Positions 41,264 to 54,068 of a stretch of 64,000 nucleotides of DNA are shown here, piece by piece; within the stretch, counting starts at the first letter, position 1, and the number at the start of each line of letters is the position of its first letter. A program made the position numbers and the translations under genes. The stretch comes from Nocardiopsis coralli (lineage in GTDB: Bacteria > Actinomycetota > Actinomycetes > Streptosporangiales > Streptosporangiaceae), in NCBI RefSeq assembly GCF_014892575.1, contig NZ_JADBGI010000006.1:186001-250000 (forward strand). The letters are read 5' to 3'. The notes below the pieces were generated by a model. That model did no database searches. It was given only the letters and a program-made list of their open reading frames with translations, and had not been told where the DNA came from.

Positions 41264-43483
41264 TCAGGCGTCGGCGGTCTCCTTCGCGTCGCCGCCCGCG
41301 GCCGGGTCCTCACCCTTGACCGAGCGCAGCAGCAGCTGGGACACGTCCACGACCTCGAGGGACTCCGCGGCCTCGCCCGCGGACTTCTTCTCGTTGATCG
41401 CGTCGCCGAGCATCACCTGGCAGAACGGGCAGGCGGTGGAGACGGTGTCGGGGTTGGTCGTCAGCGCCTCGTCCACACGCTCGGTGTTGATGCGCTTGCC
41501 GATCCGCTCCTCCATCCACATGCGGGCGCCGCCGGCGCCGCAGCAGAAACCGCGCTCCTTGTGGCGGTGCATCTCCTGCGTCTTGACGCCGGGGACCTTC
41601 GCCATGATGTCGCGCGGGGGCGTGTACACCTTGTTGTGCCGGCCCAGGAAGCACGGGTCGTGGTAGGTGATGTTCTCGTCCACCGAGTCCACCGGGGTCA
41701 GCTGGCCCTCGTCCACGAGCTTGGCGAGGAGCTGGCTGTGGTGGATGACCTCGTAGGTGCCGCCGAGGTCGGGGTACTCGTTGGCGAGCGTGTTGAAGCA
41801 GTGCGGGCAGCTGGCCACGATCTTGGTGACCCCGGCCTCGTTGAGCGTCTCCACGTTCTGCTGCGCGAGCATCTGGAAGACGTACTCCATGCCGAGGCGG
41901 CGGGCCGGGTCACCGGTGCACGCCTCCATGCCGCCCATGACCGCGAACTTCACGCCCGCGATGTCGAGGAGCTCGGCGATGGCCTTGGTGGTCTTCTTCG
42001 CGCGGTCCTCGAGCGCACCGGCGCAACCGACCCAGAACAGGTACTCGGTGTCCTCGGGCATCTTCTCGTCGACGACCGTGACCTCGACCGGGTTCTCCTG
42101 CTCGGCCAGCTCCTGGATCCAGTCCATGCGCCGGTCCTCGGCCATCCCCCACGGGTTGGCCTTGTTCTCCAGGTTCTTCAGGAGCGTGTTGGCCTCGGAG
42201 GGGAAGTTGGACTCGACCATGACCTGGTAGCGGCGCATGTCGAGGATGTGGTCGATGTGCTCGATGTCGACCGGGCACTGCTCGACGCACGCACCGCAGT
42301 TGGTGCAGGCCCACAGCTCGTCGGGGTGGATGACGCCACCCTCCTCCTCGGTGCCGACGAGCGGCTTGCCCAGGAGCGAGAGGACGTCCACCCCTGCGTG
42401 GCTCTCGTCGGGCTGCTCGGAGAGGGTCTCCTCGGTCATGCCCTGGAGCAGGTACGGGGCCTTCTCGTAGGTGTGCTGCTGCAGGTCGAGGATGACCTTC
42501 TTGGGGGAGAGCGGCTTCCCGGTGTTCCAGGCGGGGCACTGGTCCTGGCAGCGGCCGCACTCGGTGCAGCTGCTGAAGTCGAGCAGGCCCTTCCAGGTGA
42601 AGTCCTCGAGCTTGCCCGCACCGAACGGGTCCTCGTCGGGGTCGGCCTCCTCGAAGTCGAGGGGCTTCTTGCCGGAGGCGTCCATCATCTGCTTGGCGCC
42701 GCCGTGGGACGGGCTGCCGTCCTGGTTGCGCTTGAAGTAGATGTTGACCGGCGCGAGGAAGCGGTGCCAGCCCACGCCCATGGTGAGCTTCATGGCCAGC
42801 ACGACGAAGAACATGTAGCTGATGATCAGCTTGAAGGCGGCCACGAGCGCGATACCGGGCTCGACGACCGACATCTCCCCGGGAAGCGCGGCACCGAACG
42901 CGTGCGAGAGCGGGGTCGCCCAGACCGGGAAGGGGAAGGTCTCGGAGGCGACCTTGAAGCCGCGGATCAGGAAGATCGAGACGAGGAGGCCGATGATGTA
43001 GGCCTCGACGTAGTAGGCGGTCCAGTGCTTGGAGTGCATGAACCGCGACTTGCGGCCGCGCCGTGCGGGGCTGTTGATGATCCGGTAGGCGGTCAGGCCG
43101 AGGATGCCGACGAGGCTGAAGCCGGCGATGATCTCGATGGCCAGACCGTAGATCGTCCAGTCGTAGATGAGCGGCAGAGAGAAGTGCGGGTCGAAGACCT
43201 CGCCCTGCGCCTCGACCACGGTCAGGAAGAGGAGCGGGAACGAGACCATGACGAACCAGTGCGCGACACCCACCCACGGGCGCTTGAGCATCCGCGTGTG
43301 ACCGATGGTCTCGATGAGCGTGGTCGTCAGCCGTTGGCCGAACGGTCCCTTGCGCTCCGGCTCCACCGGACGGCCGATGCTCACGGTGCGCACGATCTGG
43401 CGGACAGCCAGAGCGAACACAGCGAGCGCGACCACGGCGAAGACCGAGGTGATGATGCCCAATGTCAAGTACAAAGGCTGCAT
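41264..43483 (-). CDS. EtfD-like membrane iron-sulfur reductase (HdrD-like (Fe-S)-binding protein)
   Basis: The 739-residue protein has an N-terminal membrane part with about six segments, resembling nitrate-reductase gamma/cytochrome b subunits. Two [4Fe-4S] motifs follow: CTECGRCQDQCP near residue 302 and CTNCGACVEQCP near residue 393. Two cysteine-rich CCG domains come last, with VGCAG, ASCPHCFNTL, DPCFLGRHN and RGFCCGAGGARMW. It resembles mycobacterial Rv0338c/EtfD, which passes electrons from acyl-CoA dehydrogenases via ETF to menaquinone, so the likely role is linking fatty acid oxidation to the respiratory chain. GGGAGG lies 9 bases before the ATG. A TTACT/AGTAA palindrome sits 66 bases upstream. 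Confidence 0.88.
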   Translation of the reverse strand: MQPLYLTLGIITSVFAVVALAVFALAVRQIVRTVSIGRPVEPERKGPFGQRLTTTLIETIGHTRMLKRPWVGVAHWFVMVSFPLLFLTVVEAQGEVFDPHFSLPLIYDWTIYGLAIEIIAGFSLVGILGLTAYRIINSPARRGRKSRFMHSKHWTAYYVEAYIIGLLVSIFLIRGFKVASETFPFPVWATPLSHAFGAALPGEMSVVEPGIALVAAFKLIISYMFFVVLAMKLTMGVGWHRFLAPVNIYFKRNQDGSPSHGGAKQMMDASGKKPLDFEEADPDEDPFGAGKLEDFTWKGLLDFSSCTECGRCQDQCPAWNTGKPLSPKKVILDLQQHTYEKAPYLLQGMTEETLSEQPDESHAGVDVLSLLGKPLVGTEEEGGVIHPDELWACTNCGACVEQCPVDIEHIDHILDMRRYQVMVESNFPSEANTLLKNLENKANPWGMAEDRRMDWIQELAEQENPVEVTVVDEKMPEDTEYLFWVGCAGALEDRAKKTTKAIAELLDIAGVKFAVMGGMEACTGDPARRLGMEYVFQMLAQQNVETLNEAGVTKIVASCPHCFNTLANEYPDLGGTYEVIHHSQLLAKLVDEGQLTPVDSVDENITYHDPCFLGRHNKVYTPPRDIMAKVPGVKTQEMHRHKERGFCCGAGGARMWMEERIGKRINTERVDEALTTNPDTVSTACPFCQVMLGDAINEKKSAGEAAESLEVVDVSQLLLRSVKGEDPAAGGDAKETADA

Positions 43484-43548
43484 CGTCCGTGGCCTCCCAT
43501 CCTGCTGTCGTCATCCGGTGCGCCACACACCGGAGGCCGGGGTACATG

Positions 43549-43562
43549 TTACTAGCGAGTAA
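43549..43562. promoter_or_regulatory. Palindromic operator candidate TTACTAGCGAGTAA
   Basis: Perfect 5-base arms with a 4-base centre lie 66 bases upstream of the EtfD-like start. TetR-type regulators of fatty acid metabolism bind sites of this size and symmetry, but the specific regulator is not identifiable. Confidence 0.55.
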
Positions 43563-43955
43563 TAGCAGGGGCGTCAACGGATCCTCCGCCACGCGCCCTC
43601 CGCGCGACCCGGCCGCGGGAACCGAATCGCACTCGCTTTTTCGTCAACGCTAGTCAGGTTCCGCGCCACGGAATCACGCGGGCCCGCCGAAGCGGCCCCA
43701 TGACACTCCCCACCTCCTCCGCGCGCACGCGCACCCGCGACGGCACCGCGCTCCCCCGCCACCGCTGCCCCACGCGCGCCGCCGCCCCCGATCGCCCACG
43801 GCTACGGGGATCCCGGACTCTGCCCGGACCCGACCCCGACACCCGGGTCAAGGTTGTCCCCGGGTTGTCCCGGGGTTCGGCCATCTCCCGCCGAGCCGCT
43901 GCACGATTCGGGAACAATCGGGCCTGGTCGTCCGTTGGCAGACCATAGGAAGTGC
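43563..43955. other. Intergenic stretch without recognised gene
   Basis: About 390 bases lie between the EtfD-like operator and the dnaK control region. Short open frames exist on both strands but are Arg/Pro/Ala-rich with no ribosome-binding site or family likeness. A direct repeat of GGTTGTCCC-type sequence occurs at about 43850-43880. Confidence 0.5.
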
Positions 43956-43976
43956 ATTGAGTCGGGTCGACTCAAG
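43956..43976. promoter_or_regulatory. HAIR element (HspR binding site) upstream of dnaK
   Basis: ATTGAGT-N7-ACTCAAG matches the HspR-associated inverted repeat CTTGAGT-N7-ACTCAAG except at the first base. It lies directly upstream of a TTGACA -35 box at 43981-43986. Repression by the product of hspR in the same operon, released on heat shock, is established for Streptomyces and mycobacteria. Confidence 0.9.
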
Positions 43977-43980
43977 TGAC

Positions 43981-44009
43981 TTGACAACCCTCACCCGACG
44001 AAGCAAACT
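43981..44009 (+). promoter_or_regulatory. Probable dnaK promoter
   Basis: TTGACA at 43981-43986 is followed 17 bases later by CAAACT (44004-44009), a weak -10. A lone ACTCAA half-site occurs at about 44022. Placement next to HAIR supports the -35; the -10 is tentative. Confidence 0.5.
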
Positions 44010-44047
44010 TTCGTCCGAAGGACTCAACTTTCACGGAGGAACCAACC

Positions 44048-45901
<1,854 letters not shown>

Positions 45902-45938
45902 TCCGGGGTCGAGCCGACGAAGGGAGGGCAGATCTCAG

Positions 45939-46712
45939 ATGGCGCAGTCCGACAGCAACAACTCCGGCACCGGCGAGAACGGTGAGGAGACCGAGGGCCC
46001 GGTGATCCGGGACCACCGGAGGATCGATCCCGAGACCGGGGAGGTCCGCGAACCCGAGGCCGGCGAGCAGGCCGCCGAGGACCAGCCGTCCGAGGAGGCC
46101 GAGGCCGGAGCCGACGAGGAGACCGTCGTCGAGGACGACGCCGAGGAGGCGCCCGAGATCCCGGACACCCCGGAGGACCTCGTCTCGGAGGCGATCAACG
46201 CCGACGAGCGGGTCATCGACCTCACCAACGACATCAAGAGGGTCCAGGCGGAGTACGCCAACTACCGCAAGCGCGTCGAGCGCGACCGGGTGGCGGTCCG
46301 TGAGGCGGCCACCGCGAAGGTGGTCGAGGAGCTCCTGCCGATCCTGGACGATGTCGGCCGCGCCCGCGAGCACGACGAGCTCAACGGCGGCTTCAAGGCG
46401 GTCGGGGAGGCCCTGGAGGCCACCGCGACCAAGCTGGGGCTGGAGCGGTACGCCGAGCAGGGCGACGAGTTCGACCCGAACGTGCACGAGGCGCTCACTC
46501 TGGTGCCGGTCCCCAACATCTCGGTCCAGACGGTCATCGAGGTGTTCCAGCCGGGGTACCGCATCGGGGAGAGGGTCCTGCGCCCGGCCCGTGTCGTCGT
46601 GGGTGACCCCCAGGACGGCGAGGAGGCCGAGGGCGACTCGGCCGAGGCCGCGGAGTCGGAGGACGGCGGGTCCACCGGTTCCGGTGACGGCAAGGCCGAC
46701 GACGGCAAGTAG
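45939..46712 (+). CDS. grpE: Nucleotide exchange factor GrpE
   Basis: The 257-residue protein has a long, acidic, disordered N-terminus (about 100 residues). The GrpE coiled coil follows, with RVQAEYANYRKRVERDRVAV and LLPILDDVGRAREH. The beta domain holds GDEFDPNVHEALTLVPVPN and GYRIGERVLRPARVVVGD. An acidic tail completes it. It drives ADP release from DnaK. The start ATG at 45939 follows AGGGAGGG, 37 bases after the dnaK stop. Confidence 0.97.
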   Translation: MAQSDSNNSGTGENGEETEGPVIRDHRRIDPETGEVREPEAGEQAAEDQPSEEAEAGADEETVVEDDAEEAPEIPDTPEDLVSEAINADERVIDLTNDIKRVQAEYANYRKRVERDRVAVREAATAKVVEELLPILDDVGRAREHDELNGGFKAVGEALEATATKLGLERYAEQGDEFDPNVHEALTLVPVPNISVQTVIEVFQPGYRIGERVLRPARVVVGDPQDGEEAEGDSAEAAESEDGGSTGSGDGKADDGK

Positions 46713-46728
46713 CGGTCCGGTCCGCGGG

Positions 46729-46762
46729 CCGGCGGGTGCGGCCCAGGGGCATCACCCGCCGG
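46729..46762. repeat. Hairpin between grpE and dnaJ
   Basis: Perfect arms CCGGCGGGTG and CACCCGCCGG flank a 14-base loop, 16 bases past the grpE stop. It may act as an attenuator or RNA-stability element adjusting DnaJ/HspR levels relative to DnaK/GrpE. Confidence 0.6.
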
Positions 46763-46903
46763 TTCCGCACCGGCCCGCCAGAGGCTCTTCCGGCCGGGGC
46801 ACCACCGTGTGTCCCGGCCGGAGGCCGACCCCGGCCGAGGAGCGGACGGGGCGACGTGGAAGCATCGGACGCAACCGGCAGCAGCGGGAGAAGGCTTTAG
46901 TCG

Positions 46904-48076
46904 ATGAGCACCAAGGACTACCTGGAGAAGGACTACTACAAGGTCCTCGGAGTCTCAAAGACCGCCTCGAAGGACGAGATCAAGCAGTCCTACCGCAAGC
47001 TGGCCAGGGAGAACCACCCCGACGCCAACAACGACGACCCTCAGGCCGCCGAGCGGTTCAAGGAGATCTCCGAGGCCTACAACGTCCTGTCGGACGAGAA
47101 GCGCCGCAAGGAGTACGACGAAGCGCGGTCGCTCTTCGGCGGCGGCGGTTACAGCCCCGGGGGCGGCAACACCGGTCCGGGCGGGTTCGACATGAGCGAC
47201 CTGTTCGGCACACCGGGGGGCACCACCCGCGGCGGTGGCGGCGGTGAGCGCCTCAGCGACCTGTTCGGGGGCCTGTTCGGCAACCGCACCCGCACCGGCG
47301 GGGCCACCCGCAGCCGGCGGGGCGCCGACATCGAGACCGAGACGTCGATGAGTTTCCGCGAGGCGGCGGAAGGTGCGACGCGTTCCTTCCAGCTGTCGAG
47401 CGATGCGCCGTGTGCGACGTGCAAGGGCACCGGTGCAAGGGCCGGGACCGCGCCCCGCATGTGCCCGAAGTGTTCTGGCACCGGCCACGCGAGCCAGAAC
47501 CTGGGGGGTTTCTCCCTCTCCGAGCCGTGCGACGAGTGCCGCGGCCGGGGACTGGTCGTCGACGACCCCTGCCCCACCTGCACCGGGAGCGGTCGCGGCA
47601 AGAGCACTCGCACGATTCAGACCCGGATCCCCGGCGGTGTGCACGACGGGCAGAAGATCCGGCTCAAGGGCAAGGGCGCCCCGGGTGAGAACGGCGGCCC
47701 GGCCGGTGACCTCTACGTCGTCGTTCATGTGAAGGAGCACGCGGTGTTCGGCCGCAACGGCGACAACCTCACCCTCACCGTCCCCGTGACCGTCCCCGAG
47801 GCCGCACTCGGCGCGGACGTCCGGGTACCCACCCTCGGCGGTTTCCCGGTCACCGTGAAGGTTCCGCCGGGCACACAGAACGGGCGCAAGCTGCGGGTCC
47901 GCGGCAAGGGCGCCACGCGCAAGGACGGCACCCCCGGCGACATGATCGTCACGTTCGAGGTCAAGGTGCCGCAGACGCTCAACGGCGACGCGCGCGAGGC
48001 TCTGGAGAAGTTCCGCGCAGCGACCTCCGACTACGACCCGCGTGACGGGCTCGAAGCGCGGGCGAAGGGTGCGTGA
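46904..48076 (+). CDS. dnaJ: Chaperone DnaJ (Hsp40, type I)
   Basis: The 390-residue protein has an N-terminal J domain (DYYKVLGVSKTASKDEIKQS, with H-P-D in RENHPDANNDD). A Gly/Phe-rich region follows, then four zinc-finger repeats (CATCKGTGAR, CPKCSGTGH, CDECRGRG, CPTCTGSGRG). The C-terminal substrate domain carries GGVHDGQKIRLKGKGAPGENG. It delivers clients to DnaK and stimulates its ATPase. GGGAGAAGG precedes the ATG. Its stop overlaps the hspR GTG (GTGA). Confidence 0.98.
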   Translation: MSTKDYLEKDYYKVLGVSKTASKDEIKQSYRKLARENHPDANNDDPQAAERFKEISEAYNVLSDEKRRKEYDEARSLFGGGGYSPGGGNTGPGGFDMSDLFGTPGGTTRGGGGGERLSDLFGGLFGNRTRTGGATRSRRGADIETETSMSFREAAEGATRSFQLSSDAPCATCKGTGARAGTAPRMCPKCSGTGHASQNLGGFSLSEPCDECRGRGLVVDDPCPTCTGSGRGKSTRTIQTRIPGGVHDGQKIRLKGKGAPGENGGPAGDLYVVVHVKEHAVFGRNGDNLTLTVPVTVPEAALGADVRVPTLGGFPVTVKVPPGTQNGRKLRVRGKGATRKDGTPGDMIVTFEVKVPQTLNGDAREALEKFRAATSDYDPRDGLEARAKGA

Positions 48077-48570
48077 ACGACGTGAACGATCCTTCTTTCG
48101 GTGCTGACGCACCGGTCTATGTGATCTCGGTGGCGGCCGAGCTGGCCGGTATGCACCCGCAGACTCTGCGGCAGTACGACCGACTGGGGATCGTCTCGCC
48201 CGGCCGTGCGTCCGGCCGGGGCCGGCGCTACTCCATGCGCGACGTGCAGATGCTGCGCGAGGTGGCACGCCTGTCGCAGGAGGAGGGCATCAACCTGGCC
48301 GGGATCAAGCGGATCCTGGAGCTCGAGCACGAGGTGCGGGACCTGCGCGAGCAGATCTTCCACCTGGCCAACGAACTGGAGGCGGCGCGCCGCGCGGTGT
48401 CCCGCAGGGGACGCCCCACGGGGCACGAGCCGGGGACCTCGCGGGGGGAACTGGTGCGCCGCACTCGCGTGACCATCTTCAACACGGCCGAGCAGCCCGG
48501 TGAAGGCCCGGGCCGTGGCGAGGGGTCGGACGGTCCGGGGACGGGCCGTCCGGAGGACGACCGGGGCTGA
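48073..48570 (+). CDS. hspR: Heat shock repressor HspR (MerR family)
   Basis: This 165-residue MerR-type regulator has the winged HTH VYVISVAAELAGMHPQTLRQ, then YDRLGIVSPGRASGRGRRYS. A long helix for dimerisation follows, then a basic and then Gly/Glu-rich tail. HspR binds HAIR sites with DnaK as corepressor, closing a feedback loop. The GTG start overlaps the dnaJ stop by 4 bases. The tail after residue 115 is longer than in Streptomyces HspR as I recall it and appears disordered. Confidence 0.96.
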   Translation: MNDVNDPSFGADAPVYVISVAAELAGMHPQTLRQYDRLGIVSPGRASGRGRRYSMRDVQMLREVARLSQEEGINLAGIKRILELEHEVRDLREQIFHLANELEAARRAVSRRGRPTGHEPGTSRGELVRRTRVTIFNTAEQPGEGPGRGEGSDGPGTGRPEDDRG

Positions 48571-48640
48571 CACCGCCTCGAGGGCCCGGCCCGAGGGGTC
48601 TCCGGCACGGGTGTCATGCGGCGTGGTCGACCGCGATTCA

Positions 48641-48653
48641 TCACTCTGAGTGA
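48641..48653. promoter_or_regulatory. 13-bp palindrome TCACTC-T-GAGTGA upstream of clpB
   Basis: Perfect 6-base arms around a single T end 27 bases before the clpB ATG. The position suggests a control site. It is not a HAIR (no 7-base spacer, no TTGAGT), though the ACTC/GAGT cores are reminiscent. Confidence 0.5.
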
Positions 48654-48680
48654 CTTTATTTGCGAAAGGAGTCACCTCGC

Positions 48681-51299
<2,619 letters not shown>

Positions 51300-51312
51300 C
51301 ACCACCCGTGAC

Positions 51313-51342
51313 GAGGGCCGGGCGCGCGTGCGCCCGGCCCTC
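51313..51342. terminator. Terminator after clpB
   Basis: A perfect 13-base stem GAGGGCCGGGCGC / GCGCCCGGCCCTC with a 4-base loop, followed by TTCG, lies 14 bases past the clpB stop. Confidence 0.8.
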
Positions 51343-51516
51343 TTCGCCTGTTCCCGCCCCGGCCTCAGGGGCGGTCCCCAGCAGGGATGGACCTTCCCAC
51401 GCACCCCGAGGGCGGGGTCCGTGACGCACACGGTGCCGGTGTCCGCCGCAGAAGGGGAGCACGCCATGACCGTGATCGAACCCCCTCGCCGAGATCTCCC
51501 GAGAAGCTGACGGGGC

Positions 51517-52503
51517 TCAGCTGGCCAGGACCCGGGCCTCGACCTCCGGGTCCAGGCCGACGCGGGGCCGGTCGGGGCGCTGGGGCGCCTCGCCGCCGAG
51601 GGAGCGCAGCCACTGCCAGGTATCGGCGACCGTCTCGGCCGCCGGTCGGCACCGCAGACCGGTGGCGAGCGCCCGGTCGACGTTGCCCTGGTGCAGGGTC
51701 CCGTGCAGCTCGCCCGGCGGCAGCCAGACGGGCAGTTCGGTCCAGGGCCGGATCCCGGCGGCCTCGATCTCCTCGGGGCCGAGCCACCGGAACTCCGCGT
51801 CGGATCCGGTGACCCCCTTACAGGCCTCCAGGAGCTCCTCCATGGTGGTGTGGCCGATCGGGCTCACCGTGTTGTACGGCCCTCCCAACCCCTGGCCCAC
51901 CGCGTCGAGGGTCCAGGCGGCGAGGTCGCGGGCGTCGATGTACTGCAGCGGCAGGTCGCGCGGGCCGGGCGCCAGGACCGGACCGCCCCGGGCGATACGG
52001 TGCAGCCACCAGGGCAGGCGGCCGATGTTCTCGTACGGGCCGAGGACGAGCCCGGCGCGCACGAACAGCGCACGCTCGCCGAACACCGCCTCCGCGGCCA
52101 GCTCTCCGCCGCGTTTGGCCCGCGCGTAGTCGCTCCCGTCGTCGTCGGGGGAGGACTCCACGACCGGAGCGCCCTCGTCCGCGCCGGGCGCGCTGGGCAG
52201 GCCGTGGACCGAACGGCTGGAGACGTAGGCGTAGTGCCCGACCCGGCCGGAGAGCAGGCGGGCGGCGGCGGAGACCGCGGCGGGAGCGCCCGACCACGTG
52301 TCGACGACGGCGTCCCACTCCCCCGTGCGCAGCTCGCCGAGGCCGCCGTCCTCGGTGCGGTCCCCGTGACGGACCTCGACGCCTCCGGGGGCGGGATGTC
52401 GCCCCCGGTGGAAGACGGTGACCTCCCACCCCCGGGCGAGCGCCCCTTCGACGACCGCCCGCCCCACGAACTCGGTACCGCCCAGAACCAGGAGTCTCGT
52501 CAT
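51517..52503 (-). CDS. NAD-dependent epimerase/dehydratase-like protein
   Basis: The 328-residue extended SDR-type protein has the Rossmann motif RLLVLGGTEFVGRAVVEGAL (G-G-T-x-F-V-G) at the very start. A serine/tyrosine region follows: YVSSRSVHG, and DYARAKRGGELAAE in place of the classical Y-x-x-x-K. The latter half holds DLPLQYIDARDLAAW. It resembles the reductase-like/isoflavone-reductase-type group of epimerases in actinobacteria. The substrate is unknown. The ATG at 52503 lacks a clear ribosome-binding site. It stands alone, convergent with clpB. Confidence 0.82.
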   Translation of the reverse strand: MTRLLVLGGTEFVGRAVVEGALARGWEVTVFHRGRHPAPGGVEVRHGDRTEDGGLGELRTGEWDAVVDTWSGAPAAVSAAARLLSGRVGHYAYVSSRSVHGLPSAPGADEGAPVVESSPDDDGSDYARAKRGGELAAEAVFGERALFVRAGLVLGPYENIGRLPWWLHRIARGGPVLAPGPRDLPLQYIDARDLAAWTLDAVGQGLGGPYNTVSPIGHTTMEELLEACKGVTGSDAEFRWLGPEEIEAAGIRPWTELPVWLPPGELHGTLHQGNVDRALATGLRCRPAAETVADTWQWLRSLGGEAPQRPDRPRVGLDPEVEARVLAS

Positions 52504-52753
52504 CCGGCCAGTCTTGCGGACTCGGCACCCGGGCGCCAGGGGTTCCTGCCCACAGCAGAACCCCCGGACTCGCCCGGCTCCCACCGTGCCCCGGGGGTGT
52601 CACCGGGTACCGAGGAAGCGCAGGAGCGCCTCCGCCGTCTCGTCCGGTGCGTCCTCGGGGAGGAAGTGGCCCGCCCCAGGGGTCCTTTCCCGGCGTGACC
52701 GACAGTGACGGCAGGGGTCGGAAGGCGCAGCGCACAGGGCCGAGGGGCCGGCC

Positions 52754-54025
52754 TCAGAACCCGGGCACCGGAACACACCCGCGGGCGCGGCGCTGCAGGA
52801 GCACACGTTCGCCGCCGTTGTCGGTGAGCATCGCCGCGTGTTCGAACTCCGCACGGGCCTGGCTCCGGTACCCGAGGCGCAGCAACAGGTCGCCGCGCAC
52901 GGCGAAGAACAGCGGGTAGCGCTCCATGGCGGGTTCGTCGGCCAGGGTGTCGACGATGGTGAGGGCGGCGCGGGGGCCGCGGTCCATGGACAGCGCGACG
53001 GCCCGGTTGAGTTCGGCGACCGGTGAGCGGGTGGCGCGCACGAGCTCGCCGTAGAGGTCGGCGATGGCGCCCCAGTCGGTGTCCTCGGTGCGGGGGGCGC
53101 GGGCGTGTTCGGCGGCGATGGCGGCCTGGAGCGCGTAGGGGCCGCGGGTCGGGTTCGGGCCGGCGGGAACGGAGCGTTCCAGGGTGGCCAGGCCGCGGGC
53201 GACCTGGCGGCGGTCCCAGCGGGTGCGGTCCTGGTCCTCGAGGGGGACGGGCGTGCCGTCGGGTGCGCAGCGTGCCCGGAACCGGGAGGCGTGCAGTTCC
53301 ATGAGGGCGAGGAGCCCGTGCGCCTCGGGTTCGCCGGGCATGATGCGCACGAGCACACGTCCGAGGTAGAGGGCCTCCTCGGCGAGTTCCGGGCGCATCC
53401 AGTCGTCCCCGGCGGTGGCGACGTACCCCTCGTTGAACACCAGGTGGACCACGGAGAGCACGGACGCCAGGCGGACGTCGCGTTCGTCCCCCGCCGGCAC
53501 CTCGAAGCGCACGTTCTTCTCGCGCAGGGTGCGTTTGGCGCGCACGATGCGCTGGGCGACGGTCGGTTCGGGCAGGAGGAAGGCCCGGGCGACCTCCGCG
53601 GTGGTGAGCCCGCCCAGCAGGCGCAGGGTCAGGGCCACCCGGGAGGCGACCGGCAGCACGGGGTGGCAGCACACGAACACCAGGCGCAGGAGGTCGTCGC
53701 CGTAGTCGTCCTCGACCGCGTCGAACTGGTTCTGCCCGTCGTGGAGGGCGGCCTCGCGTCCGAGTTCGGTGAGGCGGTCGCGGAAGCGGGCGTCGCGCCG
53801 CCACCGGTCGACGACGCGGCGTTTGGCGACGGTGGTCAGCCACGCGGCGGGGTTGCGGGGCGTTCCCTCGCGCGGCCAGGTCTCCAAGGCGCTGACCAGG
53901 GCGTCCTGGGCGACCTCCTCGGCGGTGCCGACGTCGCCGACCATGCGGGTGAGCACGGCGACGAGGCGGCCGGACTCGATCCGCCAGACCGCCTCGACCG
54001 CGCCCCGAGCTTCCGTGTGACCCAC
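52754..54025 (-). CDS. ECF42-type sigma factor with C-terminal TPR-like extension
   Basis: The 423-residue protein has sigma region 2 (VWRIESGRLVAVLTRMVGD, GTAEEVAQDALVSALETWP) and region 4 (LTLRLLGGLTTAEVARAFLL, PEPTVAQRIVRAKRTLRE). A helical domain of about 230 residues follows (HLVFNEGYVATAG, then ALYLGRVLVRIMPGEPEAHG), which is diagnostic of the ECF42 group. These lack anti-sigma factors and pair with DGPF proteins, as here. The GTG at 54025 is the chosen start; a TTG at 54061 would add 12 residues. The extension probably controls sigma activity. Target promoters unknown. Confidence 0.9.
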   Translation of the reverse strand: MGHTEARGAVEAVWRIESGRLVAVLTRMVGDVGTAEEVAQDALVSALETWPREGTPRNPAAWLTTVAKRRVVDRWRRDARFRDRLTELGREAALHDGQNQFDAVEDDYGDDLLRLVFVCCHPVLPVASRVALTLRLLGGLTTAEVARAFLLPEPTVAQRIVRAKRTLREKNVRFEVPAGDERDVRLASVLSVVHLVFNEGYVATAGDDWMRPELAEEALYLGRVLVRIMPGEPEAHGLLALMELHASRFRARCAPDGTPVPLEDQDRTRWDRRQVARGLATLERSVPAGPNPTRGPYALQAAIAAEHARAPRTEDTDWGAIADLYGELVRATRSPVAELNRAVALSMDRGPRAALTIVDTLADEPAMERYPLFFAVRGDLLLRLGYRSQARAEFEHAAMLTDNGGERVLLQRRARGCVPVPGF

Positions 54026-54068
54026 GTCACCATGACAGCACCGTGGGGCCGCACGATGCAAGTGCAGG

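Noticed and set aside
43654..43948. Short open frames on both strands in the dnaK upstream region
   Set aside because: Arg/Pro/Gly-rich, no ribosome-binding site, no recognisable domain.
48641..48653. HAIR site before clpB
   Set aside because: The palindrome has a one-base centre and TCACTC arms, not TTGAGT-N7-ACTCAA.
51466..51510. 14-codon open frame with GAAGGGGAG upstream
   Set aside because: Too short to support as a gene without conservation; it may be chance or a remnant 5' end.
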